Source of the DNA: UBA4582 sp002389265
Lineage (GTDB): Bacteria; Pseudomonadota; Gammaproteobacteria; Pseudomonadales; Azotimanducaceae
Direction of reading: 5' to 3'
Length of the DNA stretch: 64,000 nucleotides
Assembly (NCBI GenBank): GCA_943788825.1
Contig: CALSRT010000009.1
Coordinates: 1-64,000, forward strand
Shown: in pieces, positions 16,773 to 24,973 of the stretch
Layout of the letters: each line of letters opens with the position of its first letter
Numbering within the stretch: position 1 is the first letter of the stretch
Notes under the pieces: model-generated
The model's database searches: none
Seen by the model: the letters and a program-made list of their open reading frames with translations, nothing else
Told to the model about the DNA's origin: nothing
Position numbers and translations under genes: made by a program

Positions 16773-18092
16773 TTACCTATCATGAACCCTGACAGGCAAT
16801 TCGGTAATGCCGCGAACGAAGCTGGAACGCAGCCTTACCGGATCACCGACGACTTCGACATGCTTGAAGCGCTTGGTGATTTCTTCCCAGACAATACGCA
16901 GTTGCATTTCAGCCAGTCGATTGCCCATGCAGCGATGTATGCCGAAGCCGAAAGATAAATGATGTCTGGCTTGCGGACGATCAATAAGGAACTCGTTAGC
17001 GCGATCGATGACGTCTTCGTCACGATTGCCCGAGACATACCACATTAACAATTGGTCGCCAGTCTTGATCTGCTTGCCGCGCAGTTCGAAATCTACATTC
17101 GAAGTGCGGCGCATATAGGGCAAAGGTGTCTGCCAGCGAATAATTTCTGAGACCATATTCGGAATCAGCCCAGGGTTGGCTCGAAGTTTGTCGTATTCCG
17201 CGGGGTTCTGATTCAATGCCAGAACACCGCCACTCATGGAGTTGCGGGTTGTATCATTGCCACCGACAATCAATAAAATCAGATTGCCGAGGAACTCAAA
17301 TGGCTGCATATCCTTGGTATCTTTGCCGTGAGCCAGCATCGAAATCAAGTCGGAGCCCGGCTCTTTCATCGCCGCCCGCTCATTCCACAGCGTGGTGAAG
17401 TACGCCAGACACTCCAGTAATTCTGTGCGGCGTTGATCTTCTGATTCTACTACGCCAGTGCCGGGCGCGGCGGTGGCAACGTCTGACCAACGGGTCAGCT
17501 TCCGGCGGTCTTCGAAAGGAAAGTCGAACAGGGTGGCCAGCATCTGTGTCGTCAATTCAATCGAGACACGATCAACCCAGTTGAAGGTCTCGCCACGGGG
17601 CAGGTCGTCGAGTATTTTACCAGCTCGTTCGCGGATCGTGCTTTCCATCTTCGCCAGATTGGGCGGGGCGACGACGCCACTAACGGTCGCTCGTTGCAGG
17701 TCATGCTTCGGCGGGTCCATCGCGATAAACATCGACAGATTCAGATCCGCAGGATTTGGCTCGGCGTCGACCCGAGGGCCAATGGCAATACCGTGTGCAG
17801 ATGAGAACATATCGTGGTTCTTATCGATGAACATAATGTCTTCGAATTTGGTGATCGACCAGTAGCGGCCAATCGCAGGCAATTCATTGAGATGAACCGG
17901 ATCCTCGGCGCGCAGGCGCTCGAAGTGAGCCCAATGCAGGTCCTGTTCGAAGAGTCGACCATCGATGACATTGATGTCCTCGATGGGTACGGAATAGGGG
18001 TCGCTGATCACCGGTGGCGCATTGTCGCCTAGAAATGGGCTCATGGTTGCTCGGTCGGCAGGCGCCTGTTCTTCTTTCAGTTGTTCGCTCAT
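16773..18092 (-). CDS. Cytochrome P450, CYP153A-like
   Basis: A 439-residue soluble P450. Key sites: GGNDT at 277-281 (I helix), E316-R319 (ExxR), heme cysteine C388 in FGFGIHRCMG. Long stretches such as WVDRVSIELTTQMLATLF and RWSDVATA match what I remember of CYP153A terminal alkane/fatty-acid hydroxylases more closely than the copy at 8119 does. Both lack a nearby ferredoxin and reductase. Upstream, 33 bases from the start, is a perfect GTTAACGTTAAC palindrome. The MFS gene lies 60 bases upstream on the same strand, so the two may form one unit. Chain-end hydroxylation is the likely reaction; the substrate is not known. Confidence 0.9.
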   Translation of the reverse strand: MSEQLKEEQAPADRATMSPFLGDNAPPVISDPYSVPIEDINVIDGRLFEQDLHWAHFERLRAEDPVHLNELPAIGRYWSITKFEDIMFIDKNHDMFSSAHGIAIGPRVDAEPNPADLNLSMFIAMDPPKHDLQRATVSGVVAPPNLAKMESTIRERAGKILDDLPRGETFNWVDRVSIELTTQMLATLFDFPFEDRRKLTRWSDVATAAPGTGVVESEDQRRTELLECLAYFTTLWNERAAMKEPGSDLISMLAHGKDTKDMQPFEFLGNLILLIVGGNDTTRNSMSGGVLALNQNPAEYDKLRANPGLIPNMVSEIIRWQTPLPYMRRTSNVDFELRGKQIKTGDQLLMWYVSGNRDEDVIDRANEFLIDRPQARHHLSFGFGIHRCMGNRLAEMQLRIVWEEITKRFKHVEVVGDPVRLRSSFVRGITELPVRVHDR

Positions 18093-18124
18093 AACATGTC
18101 CATCTGTGTGCTATTGGCCAGGCC

Positions 18125-18136
18125 GTTAACGTTAAC
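18125..18136. promoter_or_regulatory. Palindrome GTTAACGTTAAC upstream of the P450 gene
   Basis: A perfect 12-base palindrome 33 bases before the P450 start (minus strand), in the 60-base gap after the MFS gene. It could be an operator, but there is no linked regulator gene and one copy is weak evidence. Confidence 0.25.
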
Positions 18137-18152
18137 ACACTTTAATTTACAG

Positions 18153-19397
18153 TTAATGATCAGATTGGGACAGGCGGCTTAAGCGGCGCGTGCTCAATGC
18201 CAGACCGAACCCGACGGCAGTCAGCAAGTATAATCCCGCATCGAATTGGCCGGTAAAGTCGTAAAGCAGACCCAGCGACAAGGGACCAAGCATGCCACCG
18301 ACTTCAGCGGCAGAGAAGAACAGGCCGCTCGCAACACCGGCATAACGGTCGCCAATGCCCGGCAGTTCAACCAGGGTTAAAATCAGCACCGTCATCAAGG
18401 CTGAACGGGCAATGCCTTGCAGCAGCAAACCGCTGAACAGCAAAGCCTCAGATTGAAATTGCAACAAGATGCTCGCGCCCGCGGCACACAGACTCAAGCC
18501 GATGAGAATTGGAAAGCGTCGAGCGGGCGTGGCAAGCCGCGGGATCGTCAATGAGCCGACAATACCGATCAAGGTTGGGATCGCAGCCCAATAGCCTGCG
18601 GTGATCAAGCTCATGCCATCGTGACGTAATAATTCAGGCAGCCAGTTGTTGAGCCCGTGATTGAACAGGAAGACGCCGACACTCATCGACAGCACCAGTA
18701 TGACAGCTGGATTGCTCAGTAACATCTTGATCACTTGTATTTGTGGTACAGCGGGTGTGTTTGAGGGCGCCGTAGAAGCCCGATTTAGGGTGGGGTGAAA
18801 AGCGATGGCGAGCCAAATAAAGCTGACCAACAGCGCAAACCCGGTCCACAAAAACATGACATTGCGCCAGTCATTGCCAAGGCTTGGCAGTAGGGTTGAA
18901 TGGGTTAGGGTCAAAGAAATGACGCCGCCTATGGCGGGTCCAGTCATATAGATACCCATCGCCAGGCCGCGCGAGGACCCGGTAAACAAAGAGGTGACGA
19001 CCTTCGGTGCGCCTGCTGAAATGATGGGCCCACCGATGCCGAACAGCATGACAGCGAACAGCATGGTGCTGTAGCTGTCAGCCATACCGCGAAACAAGGT
19101 AGAGGCGGCGATCAGCAGGCCGCCGGCGGTTAAAGCCCACCGCGGCCCGAGTTTGTCGAGCAGAATACCGCAGGGTATCGCTGAGAAAATATACACCAAC
19201 TGCCAGGCACCCATAATACTGCCCATGGCTGCATGGCTGAGCTTCAAGTCAGACTCGATCAAACCTGTCATTGGTGCAAAGCTGGTGGCCGTCAGGCCGA
19301 ACGCACAATACAGCAACCAGACGCCAGCGAGCAGAGCCCAGCGGTACGGATTGTTTGTTGTTACCGAAGGTGTTGCCGCGGTCGTTGATTCATTCAT
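18153..19397 (-). CDS. MFS transporter (CynX/NimT-like)
   Basis: A 414-residue, 12-helix major facilitator. The first helix pair carries APMTGLIESDLKLSH and GILLDKLGPRWAL, the A-like motif between helices 2 and 3, and a central loop at about 205-220. The pattern resembles the CynX/NimT and related anion or drug carriers, but I cannot name a substrate. It is transcribed toward the CYP153A-like P450 with a 60-base gap, so import of the P450 substrate is a reasonable inference. The start is ATG 19397, opposite the PHP gene across a 372-base divergent gap. Confidence 0.8.
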   Translation of the reverse strand: MNESTTAATPSVTTNNPYRWALLAGVWLLYCAFGLTATSFAPMTGLIESDLKLSHAAMGSIMGAWQLVYIFSAIPCGILLDKLGPRWALTAGGLLIAASTLFRGMADSYSTMLFAVMLFGIGGPIISAGAPKVVTSLFTGSSRGLAMGIYMTGPAIGGVISLTLTHSTLLPSLGNDWRNVMFLWTGFALLVSFIWLAIAFHPTLNRASTAPSNTPAVPQIQVIKMLLSNPAVILVLSMSVGVFLFNHGLNNWLPELLRHDGMSLITAGYWAAIPTLIGIVGSLTIPRLATPARRFPILIGLSLCAAGASILLQFQSEALLFSGLLLQGIARSALMTVLILTLVELPGIGDRYAGVASGLFFSAAEVGGMLGPLSLGLLYDFTGQFDAGLYLLTAVGFGLALSTRRLSRLSQSDH

Positions 19398-19769
19398 GTC
19401 GCATTAGTACCTGGCGATGGCTAAAAGTGGCTAGGTGCCTAACGGGTGAGGTCGATACCGTGGAACCTCGGCAAGAGTACGTTAGAATCGATAGCCGCGA
19501 CAATCATTAAACGCATCCATATACCGTGAGCGGGTCTCTGCTGCGCGGTGAAAAAAGCGTGCGTTAGGCTTTGACGACGACCTATTTTACCTGGGTCTTG
19601 GTAACGTCGGGTCGAGGTGGCCATTCTCTGGAAATTTCTGCCGGATTCATTGGGCTGGCGCTTGGCAATAAACGATATACCATCAATGTCACTTGCACAT
19701 CGGCGACCCTTGTGGCAGTTTTGTCCGGCTCATTGCATCCAACTTTTCTTACATTTTGTCGGGGTACTC
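19398..19769. other. Divergent intergenic region, no gene recognised
   Basis: The 372 bases between the MFS gene and the likely PHP start. Open frames here are short, lack ribosome sites and encode no recognisable family. The promoters of both flanking genes should lie here, but I see no good -35/-10 pair or dyad. Confidence 0.5.
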
Positions 19770-20405
19770 GTGTTACTGGACTTACATACACATTCCATCA
19801 AGTCAGACGATGGTCGCGCCAAGGTCGAGAACTATTGCCAGTGGATTCGTTCGAAGAACCTGCCGCTGGACGGCTTTGTCCTGACAGAGCACCGCCAATT
19901 CGATAATGAATCCGATTATAGTGCTCTCGCCGAGAAGTTTGACCTGTGTATTCTCAAGGCCAGCGAGGTCGAGACGGAATATGGCCATGTGTTGGTCTAC
20001 GGCGTCACACCGGCCTTACAAGAGGCGTTTGATTTCGCCAGTATTGCTCTACCTCTGGCCAAGGTCATTGAAGCTTGTAACGCTCACGGGGCGGTAGCCG
20101 TGCCTTGTCATCCAGGTCGTCCGCGGGTGGGAATGTTTGCCCATACGGATGAGCTGGGTGTGCCCGAGGGCGTCAATATTGTCGAAATTTATAATGGCGG
20201 CAGTCGCGATCAAGAAGACCAGATCGCAATCGATAATGCCACTCGCCTGAACTATCAAGGCGTCGGCGGCAGCGATTCTCATATCGTCAGCCATGTGGGC
20301 CGCTGCGCAACTCGATTTGACGATCAAATAGAATCCATGGATGATCTGGTCGCAGCATTGAAAGCGGGTAAATTTGAGGCGGTGAGCCTGAAAGGGACGG
20401 TCTGA
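19770..20405 (+). CDS. PHP-domain phosphoesterase
   Basis: A 211-residue PHP (polymerase and histidinol phosphatase) domain protein. The metal-binding motifs are visible: LDLHTHS at 3-9, LTEHR, E in ASEVET, CHPGRPRVG and GGSDSHIVSHVG. These bind two or three metals and hydrolyse phosphomonoesters or nucleotides. The open frame extends to 19617, but the GTG at 19770 gives the standard MLLDLHTHS beginning and GGGG precedes it, so the 51-residue extension is probably untranslated. It starts a rightward run with the MaoC pair. Its substrate is unknown. Confidence 0.8.
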   Translation: MLLDLHTHSIKSDDGRAKVENYCQWIRSKNLPLDGFVLTEHRQFDNESDYSALAEKFDLCILKASEVETEYGHVLVYGVTPALQEAFDFASIALPLAKVIEACNAHGAVAVPCHPGRPRVGMFAHTDELGVPEGVNIVEIYNGGSRDQEDQIAIDNATRLNYQGVGGSDSHIVSHVGRCATRFDDQIESMDDLVAALKAGKFEAVSLKGTV

Positions 20406-20455
20406 GCACTAGAGCGCAGCCTGCGCTGAGCTGGCATTAAGCTTGTATCAATAAA

Positions 20456-20905
20456 ATGGGGATGATCGTGGACCAGGACATAGCAGAAGCGCGGGACCAG
20501 TTTTTGAATCAGGATTTTGACGAGAAGACATTCGTGATTCCCGCTGAGAAGACTATTGAATATGCCCGCCTGTGCGGGGAAACGGCCGCGCGCTTTCTGG
20601 ACCCGGCCCATCCGGATTTCCAGGCACCGCCGACTTTTGTCGCGAGCTTGAGTGGGAGTCGGGCGTTACCAGAAAACTTTCCGCGATTCGGGCTTGGCAT
20701 GGATGCGGGCAAAGGCGTTGAATGTTTTCTCCCGGTGCGGCCTGGCACGACCATCACAGGTCGTACTCATCTGCATGATATCTACAGTAAAACCGGACGT
20801 TCTGGACGCATGGTGTTCGCAGTTTCAAGAATTGAATTTTTCGACGCCGCCGGCCAGCATCTGGCGAATGCGGATAGTCGGGTTGTGATGCGGGAGAAAA
20901 GTTGA
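20456..20905 (+). CDS. MaoC-like hydratase subunit (FAS1-like dehydratase type)
   Basis: A 149-residue hotdog-fold protein of the MaoC N-terminal (FAS1-like dehydratase) type, as in HadA/HadC and the N-terminal part of ChsH2. Diagnostic parts are the start TFVIPAEKTIEYARLCGE, the PPTFVASLSG loop and VRPGTTITGRTHLHDIYSK with FAVSRIEFFD. These proteins pair with a second hotdog subunit to hydrate an enoyl-CoA. The next gene, overlapping by one base, is that partner. The start is uncertain between ATG 20456, ATG 20462 and GTG 20468. In Mycobacterium the comparable pair ChsH1-ChsH2 acts on the steroid side chain. Confidence 0.8.
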   Translation: MGMIVDQDIAEARDQFLNQDFDEKTFVIPAEKTIEYARLCGETAARFLDPAHPDFQAPPTFVASLSGSRALPENFPRFGLGMDAGKGVECFLPVRPGTTITGRTHLHDIYSKTGRSGRMVFAVSRIEFFDAAGQHLANADSRVVMREKS

Positions 20906-21321
20906 TGGCTATTTCAACGATCCAGGAAGTGGTATTTGGCGAAGACTTGCCGACGTTTATTCCTGATACTTCTCTGGCGATTGCCAGTCAGTTCGCCAAG
21001 TTGGTGGGTTGGGGTGGGCCGCGCTTCACCGACCATGAAGGGGCTCGTAAAGAAGGTCTGCCAGGCGCCATGGTGCCCGGAATTCTCAATCAAGGCTATC
21101 TGGTCGCGATGATTCATCACTGGGCGCCAGATGCTGAGATCAAGGCGATCGATACGGTGTTTCGAGCGCCGGTTATTGCCGATGAAAAGCACACGATCTC
21201 TGGCGTCGTCACTGACGTCAATGAAGAAGATGGCCAGGTGGAGATAGACCTGACCGTGTCCAACGAGAAGGGTGAAACCCGGGTGTTTGGTACCGCAACA
21301 GTACAGTTGCCGCTGGGCTAA
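20905..21321 (+). CDS. MaoC-like hydratase partner subunit
   Basis: A 138-residue single-hotdog protein translated through a TGATG overlap from the preceding gene. The region GGPRFTDHEGARKEGLPG followed by MVPGILNQGYL aligns with the hydratase-2 motif (DxNPxHxDxxxAxxxGxxxxxxxG). The catalytic histidine of NPxH appears to be Phe here (PRFTD), while the second Asp is kept. Either the active-site dyad is rearranged or the partner supplies residues. Together the two genes should form a two-subunit enoyl-CoA hydratase. A TTG three bases upstream is a less likely start. Confidence 0.78.
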   Translation: MAISTIQEVVFGEDLPTFIPDTSLAIASQFAKLVGWGGPRFTDHEGARKEGLPGAMVPGILNQGYLVAMIHHWAPDAEIKAIDTVFRAPVIADEKHTISGVVTDVNEEDGQVEIDLTVSNEKGETRVFGTATVQLPLG

Positions 21322-21414
21322 CACCCAGTTCGCAAAACCGTGGCTTGGCTGGCTATTGATTTATGCAGCGCGCATCCCAATCTCTAGGGCACCATATACC
21401 TCCAAGGAAACACC

Positions 21415-21915
21415 ATGTCACTGTATGAAGTCGCCGTTCCCGCCATGAAGCGCACCCTGACCAGTCTGGCTGCCATTTTGGCGAAGGCAGAAGCCTTTGC
21501 CGAAGAAAAGCAGATTGATCCCTCTGTCCTGATTAACGCCCGTCTGGCGCCAGATATGTTTCCCCTTAAACGTCAAATTCAGATTGCCTCTGACTCTGCT
21601 CGACGTGGCACCGCTCAGTTGGCGGGTATTGAAGCGCCGGTGATGGAAGACACGGAAGAGACCTTTGCTGAGCTGCAGACCCGTATCAGCGCAACCCTGA
21701 GGTTTCTCGAGAGTCTGACCCCAGCCCAGTTTGAAGGCGCTGAGACCAAGATTATTACCTTGCCGGTTGGTGGCGCTGAGCTAAAGTTCGATGGCCTCAC
21801 TTACCTGATGTCCTATGTGATGGGGAATTTCTCATTCCACTCGGTCACGGCCTATAACATCCTGCGGCACAATGGTGTTGTCTTAGGCAAGATGGATTAT
21901 CTTGGCAAGCCATAG
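21415..21915 (+). CDS. DUF1993 family protein
   Basis: A 166-residue all-helical protein of the DUF1993 family, which belongs with the DinB/YfiT-like four-helix bundles. The family features are MSLYEVAVPAMKRTL at the start, APDMFPLKRQI, and the C-terminal SYVMGNFSFHSVTAYNILR with conserved His. No enzymatic function is established for the family. AAGGAAA precedes the ATG. It ends just before a strong terminator and is probably cotranscribed with the MaoC pair, though a function in their pathway is not shown. Confidence 0.85.
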   Translation: MSLYEVAVPAMKRTLTSLAAILAKAEAFAEEKQIDPSVLINARLAPDMFPLKRQIQIASDSARRGTAQLAGIEAPVMEDTEETFAELQTRISATLRFLESLTPAQFEGAETKIITLPVGGAELKFDGLTYLMSYVMGNFSFHSVTAYNILRHNGVVLGKMDYLGKP

Positions 21916-21946
21916 TTCGGCATTGATCGCAGTTTGAAAATGAAAC

Positions 21947-21976
21947 AAAAAAGCCCGCTTACTGCGGGCTTTTTTT
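21947..21976. terminator. Bidirectional rho-independent terminator
   Basis: A6-GCCCGC, loop TTACT, GCGGGC-T7. It lies between DUF1993 (plus) and DUF35 (minus), so it can end both convergent units. Confidence 0.92.
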
Positions 21977-21980
21977 GAGC

Positions 21981-22024
21981 GGGTTTAACTTTATGTGGGT
22001 TTAACCTTATCGGGTTTAACCTTA
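21981..22024. repeat. Three copies of GGGTTTAACCTTA
   Basis: Copies begin at 21981, 21997 and 22012 (first copy with one mismatch). The last copy provides the TAA stop codon of the DUF35 gene on the minus strand, so the repeat has grown into or out of the coding end. Confidence 0.8.
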
Positions 22025-22435
22025 GGCAGGCTTAAACAGGGGTATGCACAAATCCTCGTGCTCTTCCCATTCGACTGTCACTGCCTGGCCAATCTTGAGG
22101 TCATTCATGGGGTCAGTCACGCCGACGATGTTGGAGAGGATACGTGGACCTTCATCCATATCAATCCAGGCCACCGCATAAGGCACCTGGTTGCGGAAGA
22201 ACGGGTGATAGCTCTGCCGAACCACGCTGAAGGTGTAGATCGTGCCTCTGCCTGTCGCAGTTTTCCATTCAAGGTTGCCCTCAGTACAGCCTGTGCAGTG
22301 TCGGCGGGAGTAAAAAATAATGGTCTCACAATTGCTGCATTGCTGGTACTTGAACTCTTTGTTCTTGGTCGCAGACCAGAAATCTCGAGTATCGAACTCA
22401 TCAGCTCGGGGTAATGGTCGTTTTGGATCACTCAT
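22022..22435 (-). CDS. DUF35 OB-fold/zinc-ribbon acyl-CoA-binding protein
   Basis: A 137-residue protein with a rubredoxin-like zinc ribbon (C33xxC36 and C47xxC50) followed by an OB fold containing GTIYTFSVV and VAWIDMDEGPRILSNI. DUF35 proteins partner thiolases and HMG-CoA-synthase-like enzymes; in steroid degraders the DUF35 part of ChsH2 binds the aldolase Ltp2. Here it is a separate gene beginning two bases after the thiolase-like gene, in the same unit, so complex formation is very likely. Confidence 0.9.
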   Translation of the reverse strand: MSDPKRPLPRADEFDTRDFWSATKNKEFKYQQCSNCETIIFYSRRHCTGCTEGNLEWKTATGRGTIYTFSVVRQSYHPFFRNQVPYAVAWIDMDEGPRILSNIVGVTDPMNDLKIGQAVTVEWEEHEDLCIPLFKPA

Positions 22436-22437
22436 GA

Positions 22438-23628
22438 TTAATCTCTCCCAAGGATAATGGTGCCAGCTGAGTGGCGGCTGCCTAACATGCCGCCATTGCC
22501 ATGGGCGACAGCGAGTCTGGCATCTTTGACCTGTGATGTGGATTCACCTCGCAACTGGCGAGCGGCTTCGATCAGTAGAAATATACCGCGCATGCCGGGG
22601 TGGTTTGACGACAGACCACCGCCATCGGTGTTCAAAGCCGGACCGTTAGGGTTGTCAAAGCGCAGTCTGCCGCCGCTGACCCAGGCACCGCCTTCGCCTT
22701 TCTTACAAAAGCCAAGATCTTCAAGCAGGGTCAGTACAGTAATGCTGAAGGAGTCATAGATCATGGCGATGTCAATCTCACCTGGTGTAACGCCGGCCTC
22801 GCCAAATGCTTGCGGTGCCGATTGCACGGCGGCGCTGGAGGTAATATCACCACCATTTTTCGGGTATTTGGTGGCTTCCCCACTACCCAGAATCCAAACC
22901 GGTGGTTTGCGACAATCCCGCGCCACCTCTGGTGAGGCGATGACAACGGCCCCACCGCCGTCAGATATCATGCAGCATTCCAGTAAATGCAATGGGTCGG
23001 CAATCATTCGGGAATTGACAACATCGTTGATGGTGGTCTCTCTGATATCGAGAAACTCCAGGTCTTCCATGGCCCGAACGGCTTCCGGGTTGCGCATGGC
23101 ATGATAGCGGGTGGCCACTGAAATTTCAGCCAGCTGCTCGCTGGTGGTGCCGTACTGATGCATATGCCTGTGCGCCACCATTGCATAGTTGGCGATTAGG
23201 GTCATGCCGGCGAAGGCATCCATGTTTTCCGCCGGGTGCATGGAGCCGCCACCGCGGCCACCGACGCCGATGGCGCGGGCATTACTATGGGCGGTGGAGC
23301 CGTACGTGAGCAGGGCGACTTTAGCCTTGCCTGCCGCGATGTCGCGCTTGGCGTGGGCGGCGTGGAACTCATAGGAGCTGCCGCCAACGCCGGTGGTGTC
23401 GATGACATTAGGGTTCAGGCCAAAATATTCAGCGATATTCAGGCCGCTCATGCCGCCACCGTCACCAGCATCATAGATGGCATCCACATCAGACCAGTTC
23501 AGGCCGGCATCACTTAGGGCCTTGGCGGCCGATTCAGCCTTGATTTGCAGGGGGCTGATCTCACCCTCGACGTCCCTCGAGGGGTATTCATGTATGCCGA
23601 CGATGGCGGCGTCTCGTTTCTGGCTCAT
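22438..23628 (-). CDS. Lipid-transfer-protein-type thiolase/aldolase
   Basis: A 396-residue thiolase-superfamily protein of the SCP-x/Ltp group. The C-terminal half shows NTDGGGLSSNHPGMRG and the final AVAHGNGGMLGSRHSAG. At the position of the thiolase nucleophile (normally NxCxSG) it reads TTGVGGSSYEFH (about 78-89), with Gly for Cys. It therefore probably does not do classical thiolysis and may instead be a retro-aldolase like Ltp2, which cleaves a beta-hydroxyacyl-CoA to release a short acyl-CoA. The adjacent DUF35 gene supports that. Upstream is a 180-base gap to the CBS gene. Confidence 0.85.
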   Translation of the reverse strand: MSQKRDAAIVGIHEYPSRDVEGEISPLQIKAESAAKALSDAGLNWSDVDAIYDAGDGGGMSGLNIAEYFGLNPNVIDTTGVGGSSYEFHAAHAKRDIAAGKAKVALLTYGSTAHSNARAIGVGGRGGGSMHPAENMDAFAGMTLIANYAMVAHRHMHQYGTTSEQLAEISVATRYHAMRNPEAVRAMEDLEFLDIRETTINDVVNSRMIADPLHLLECCMISDGGGAVVIASPEVARDCRKPPVWILGSGEATKYPKNGGDITSSAAVQSAPQAFGEAGVTPGEIDIAMIYDSFSITVLTLLEDLGFCKKGEGGAWVSGGRLRFDNPNGPALNTDGGGLSSNHPGMRGIFLLIEAARQLRGESTSQVKDARLAVAHGNGGMLGSRHSAGTIILGRD

Positions 23629-23810
23629 GTCCTGGATTCACTCCCTTAGCTGCTGATTGAGTCATGTTATGCACCAACAATACTATTCCTTGGCCTTGAT
23701 GTCACAAACCGCATTAAGGAATTCTGCAGTTGACAGGATTTGATATGCATCAATGTTAAACCAGCTTGAATTGCTAACTTGGCATGAATGACCTTGAAGG
23801 AGTGATTGGG

Positions 23811-24254
23811 ATGATTTCAGTGGCGGAGTTGATGAGTGAGGACGTGCAAACGTTGCCAGCTGACGCACGCTTAGCCGAGGTTTACCAGCTAATGCGGGAT
23901 AAGCATATTCGGCATGTCCCTATCGTTGACTCGGCTGGGGGGCTGTTAGGAGTCGTCAGTTATCTGGATGTCATGGCCGCAACACCCTCCCGATTTGACC
24001 AGGAAACCCGCCGTGAGGTGGCCTATAGTCATACCCGCGCCGGTGATATTATGCGAACCGAAGTCCATAAGGTGTCATCAAGCACGTCCGCAAGGCAGGC
24101 GGCGAAACGTATGGAGAAGCTGAAAATCGGTTGCTTGCCGATTGTGGACAATGCAAAGCTTGTGGGTATCATCACCGACTCAGATTTTCTCGGTGTCGCC
24201 ATCAATCTGCTGGAGCAAATGGACGATCAAGAAGCGGCTGACAGTGAGCTGTAA
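23811..24254 (+). CDS. Two-CBS-domain protein
   Basis: A 147-residue protein made only of two CBS motifs (about 1-60 and 75-140), each with the typical V..DA.L.E....M......PIV...G pattern. Such Bateman modules bind adenosine nucleotides and regulate other proteins. The frame is open to an ATG at 23784, but AAGGAG lies eight bases before the ATG at 23811, giving MISVAELMSED, the usual start. It precedes coaE on the same strand with about 80 bases between. No target is evident. Confidence 0.85.
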   Translation: MISVAELMSEDVQTLPADARLAEVYQLMRDKHIRHVPIVDSAGGLLGVVSYLDVMAATPSRFDQETRREVAYSHTRAGDIMRTEVHKVSSSTSARQAAKRMEKLKIGCLPIVDNAKLVGIITDSDFLGVAINLLEQMDDQEAADSEL

Positions 24255-24334
24255 TCAAGTCGCTCACTGAGGTTTTAGGATCGCAATTTTCTGGCACCTG
24301 TGGCAGATTGGGCATTTTTCTGGGAGTAAGTTCG

Positions 24335-24937
24335 GTGAGAGTCATCTGTTTAACCGGTGGGCTAGCCTCAGGCAAGTCCACGGCCACTAAGTTTCTCGAG
24401 CAGCAGGGTGCACAAGTGATTGACGCTGATCGGCTCGGTCATCGAGCCTATGATCCCGGTACCCAGGCTTATCGACAGGTGATTGAAACATTCGGTGAGG
24501 AGGTCGTGGGCGATGATAACCAGATTGATCGCAAGGTGCTGGGTAGCAAGGTTTTCGCTCAGCCCGCGGCGCTGAAGCAATTAACCGATATCGTCTGGCC
24601 AGAGATTCGACGCCTGGCCGTCATGGAAATTGCTGGTTTTGAAGCCCTTTACCCCGAAGCCATCATTATTTTAGAGGCCGCCGTCTTATTTGAGGCGGGC
24701 TGGGAAGATATCGGCGAAGAAGTCTGGGTAGTGGTTGCTGATCGTGAGGTGGCCATTGACAGAGCCATGAGTCGCGATGGTGCTTCTCGAGAGGCGGTAG
24801 AGCAGCGACTGAACGCGCAGCTCAGTAATGAGGAGCGGATGAGTCGCGCGGACCTGGTCATCGATAATAGTGGCTCGGCCGAACAAATGCAGCGTCAGTT
24901 AGCCGATAACTGGGCGCGTCTGAACGACAAGGGTTAA
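24335..24937 (+). CDS. coaE: Dephospho-CoA kinase
   Basis: Catalyses the last step of coenzyme A synthesis, phosphorylating the ribose 3'-OH of dephospho-CoA with ATP. The P-loop GGLASGKST is at 8-16, followed by the family motif DADRLGHRAYDPG and, near 105-120, ILEAAVLFEAGW. I place the start at GTG 24335 (GGGAG eight bases upstream), giving the standard MRVICLTGG; a TTG 27 bases earlier is also in frame. Length 200 is normal. In many gammaproteobacteria coaE follows pilD, but no pil genes are present here. Confidence 0.94.
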   Translation: MRVICLTGGLASGKSTATKFLEQQGAQVIDADRLGHRAYDPGTQAYRQVIETFGEEVVGDDNQIDRKVLGSKVFAQPAALKQLTDIVWPEIRRLAVMEIAGFEALYPEAIIILEAAVLFEAGWEDIGEEVWVVVADREVAIDRAMSRDGASREAVEQRLNAQLSNEERMSRADLVIDNSGSAEQMQRQLADNWARLNDKG

Positions 24938-24973
24938 GCCTGACACGGTTCGTGCCCTTTTGGGAGTATGGTG

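Noticed and set aside
19617..19769. 51-residue N-terminal extension of the PHP protein
   Set aside because: The sequence is unlike any domain; the GTG at 19770 gives the family-standard start.
20413..20427. Inverted repeat AGCGCAG-C-CTGCGCT after the PHP gene
   Set aside because: A one-base loop and no T tract make it a poor terminator or regulatory site.
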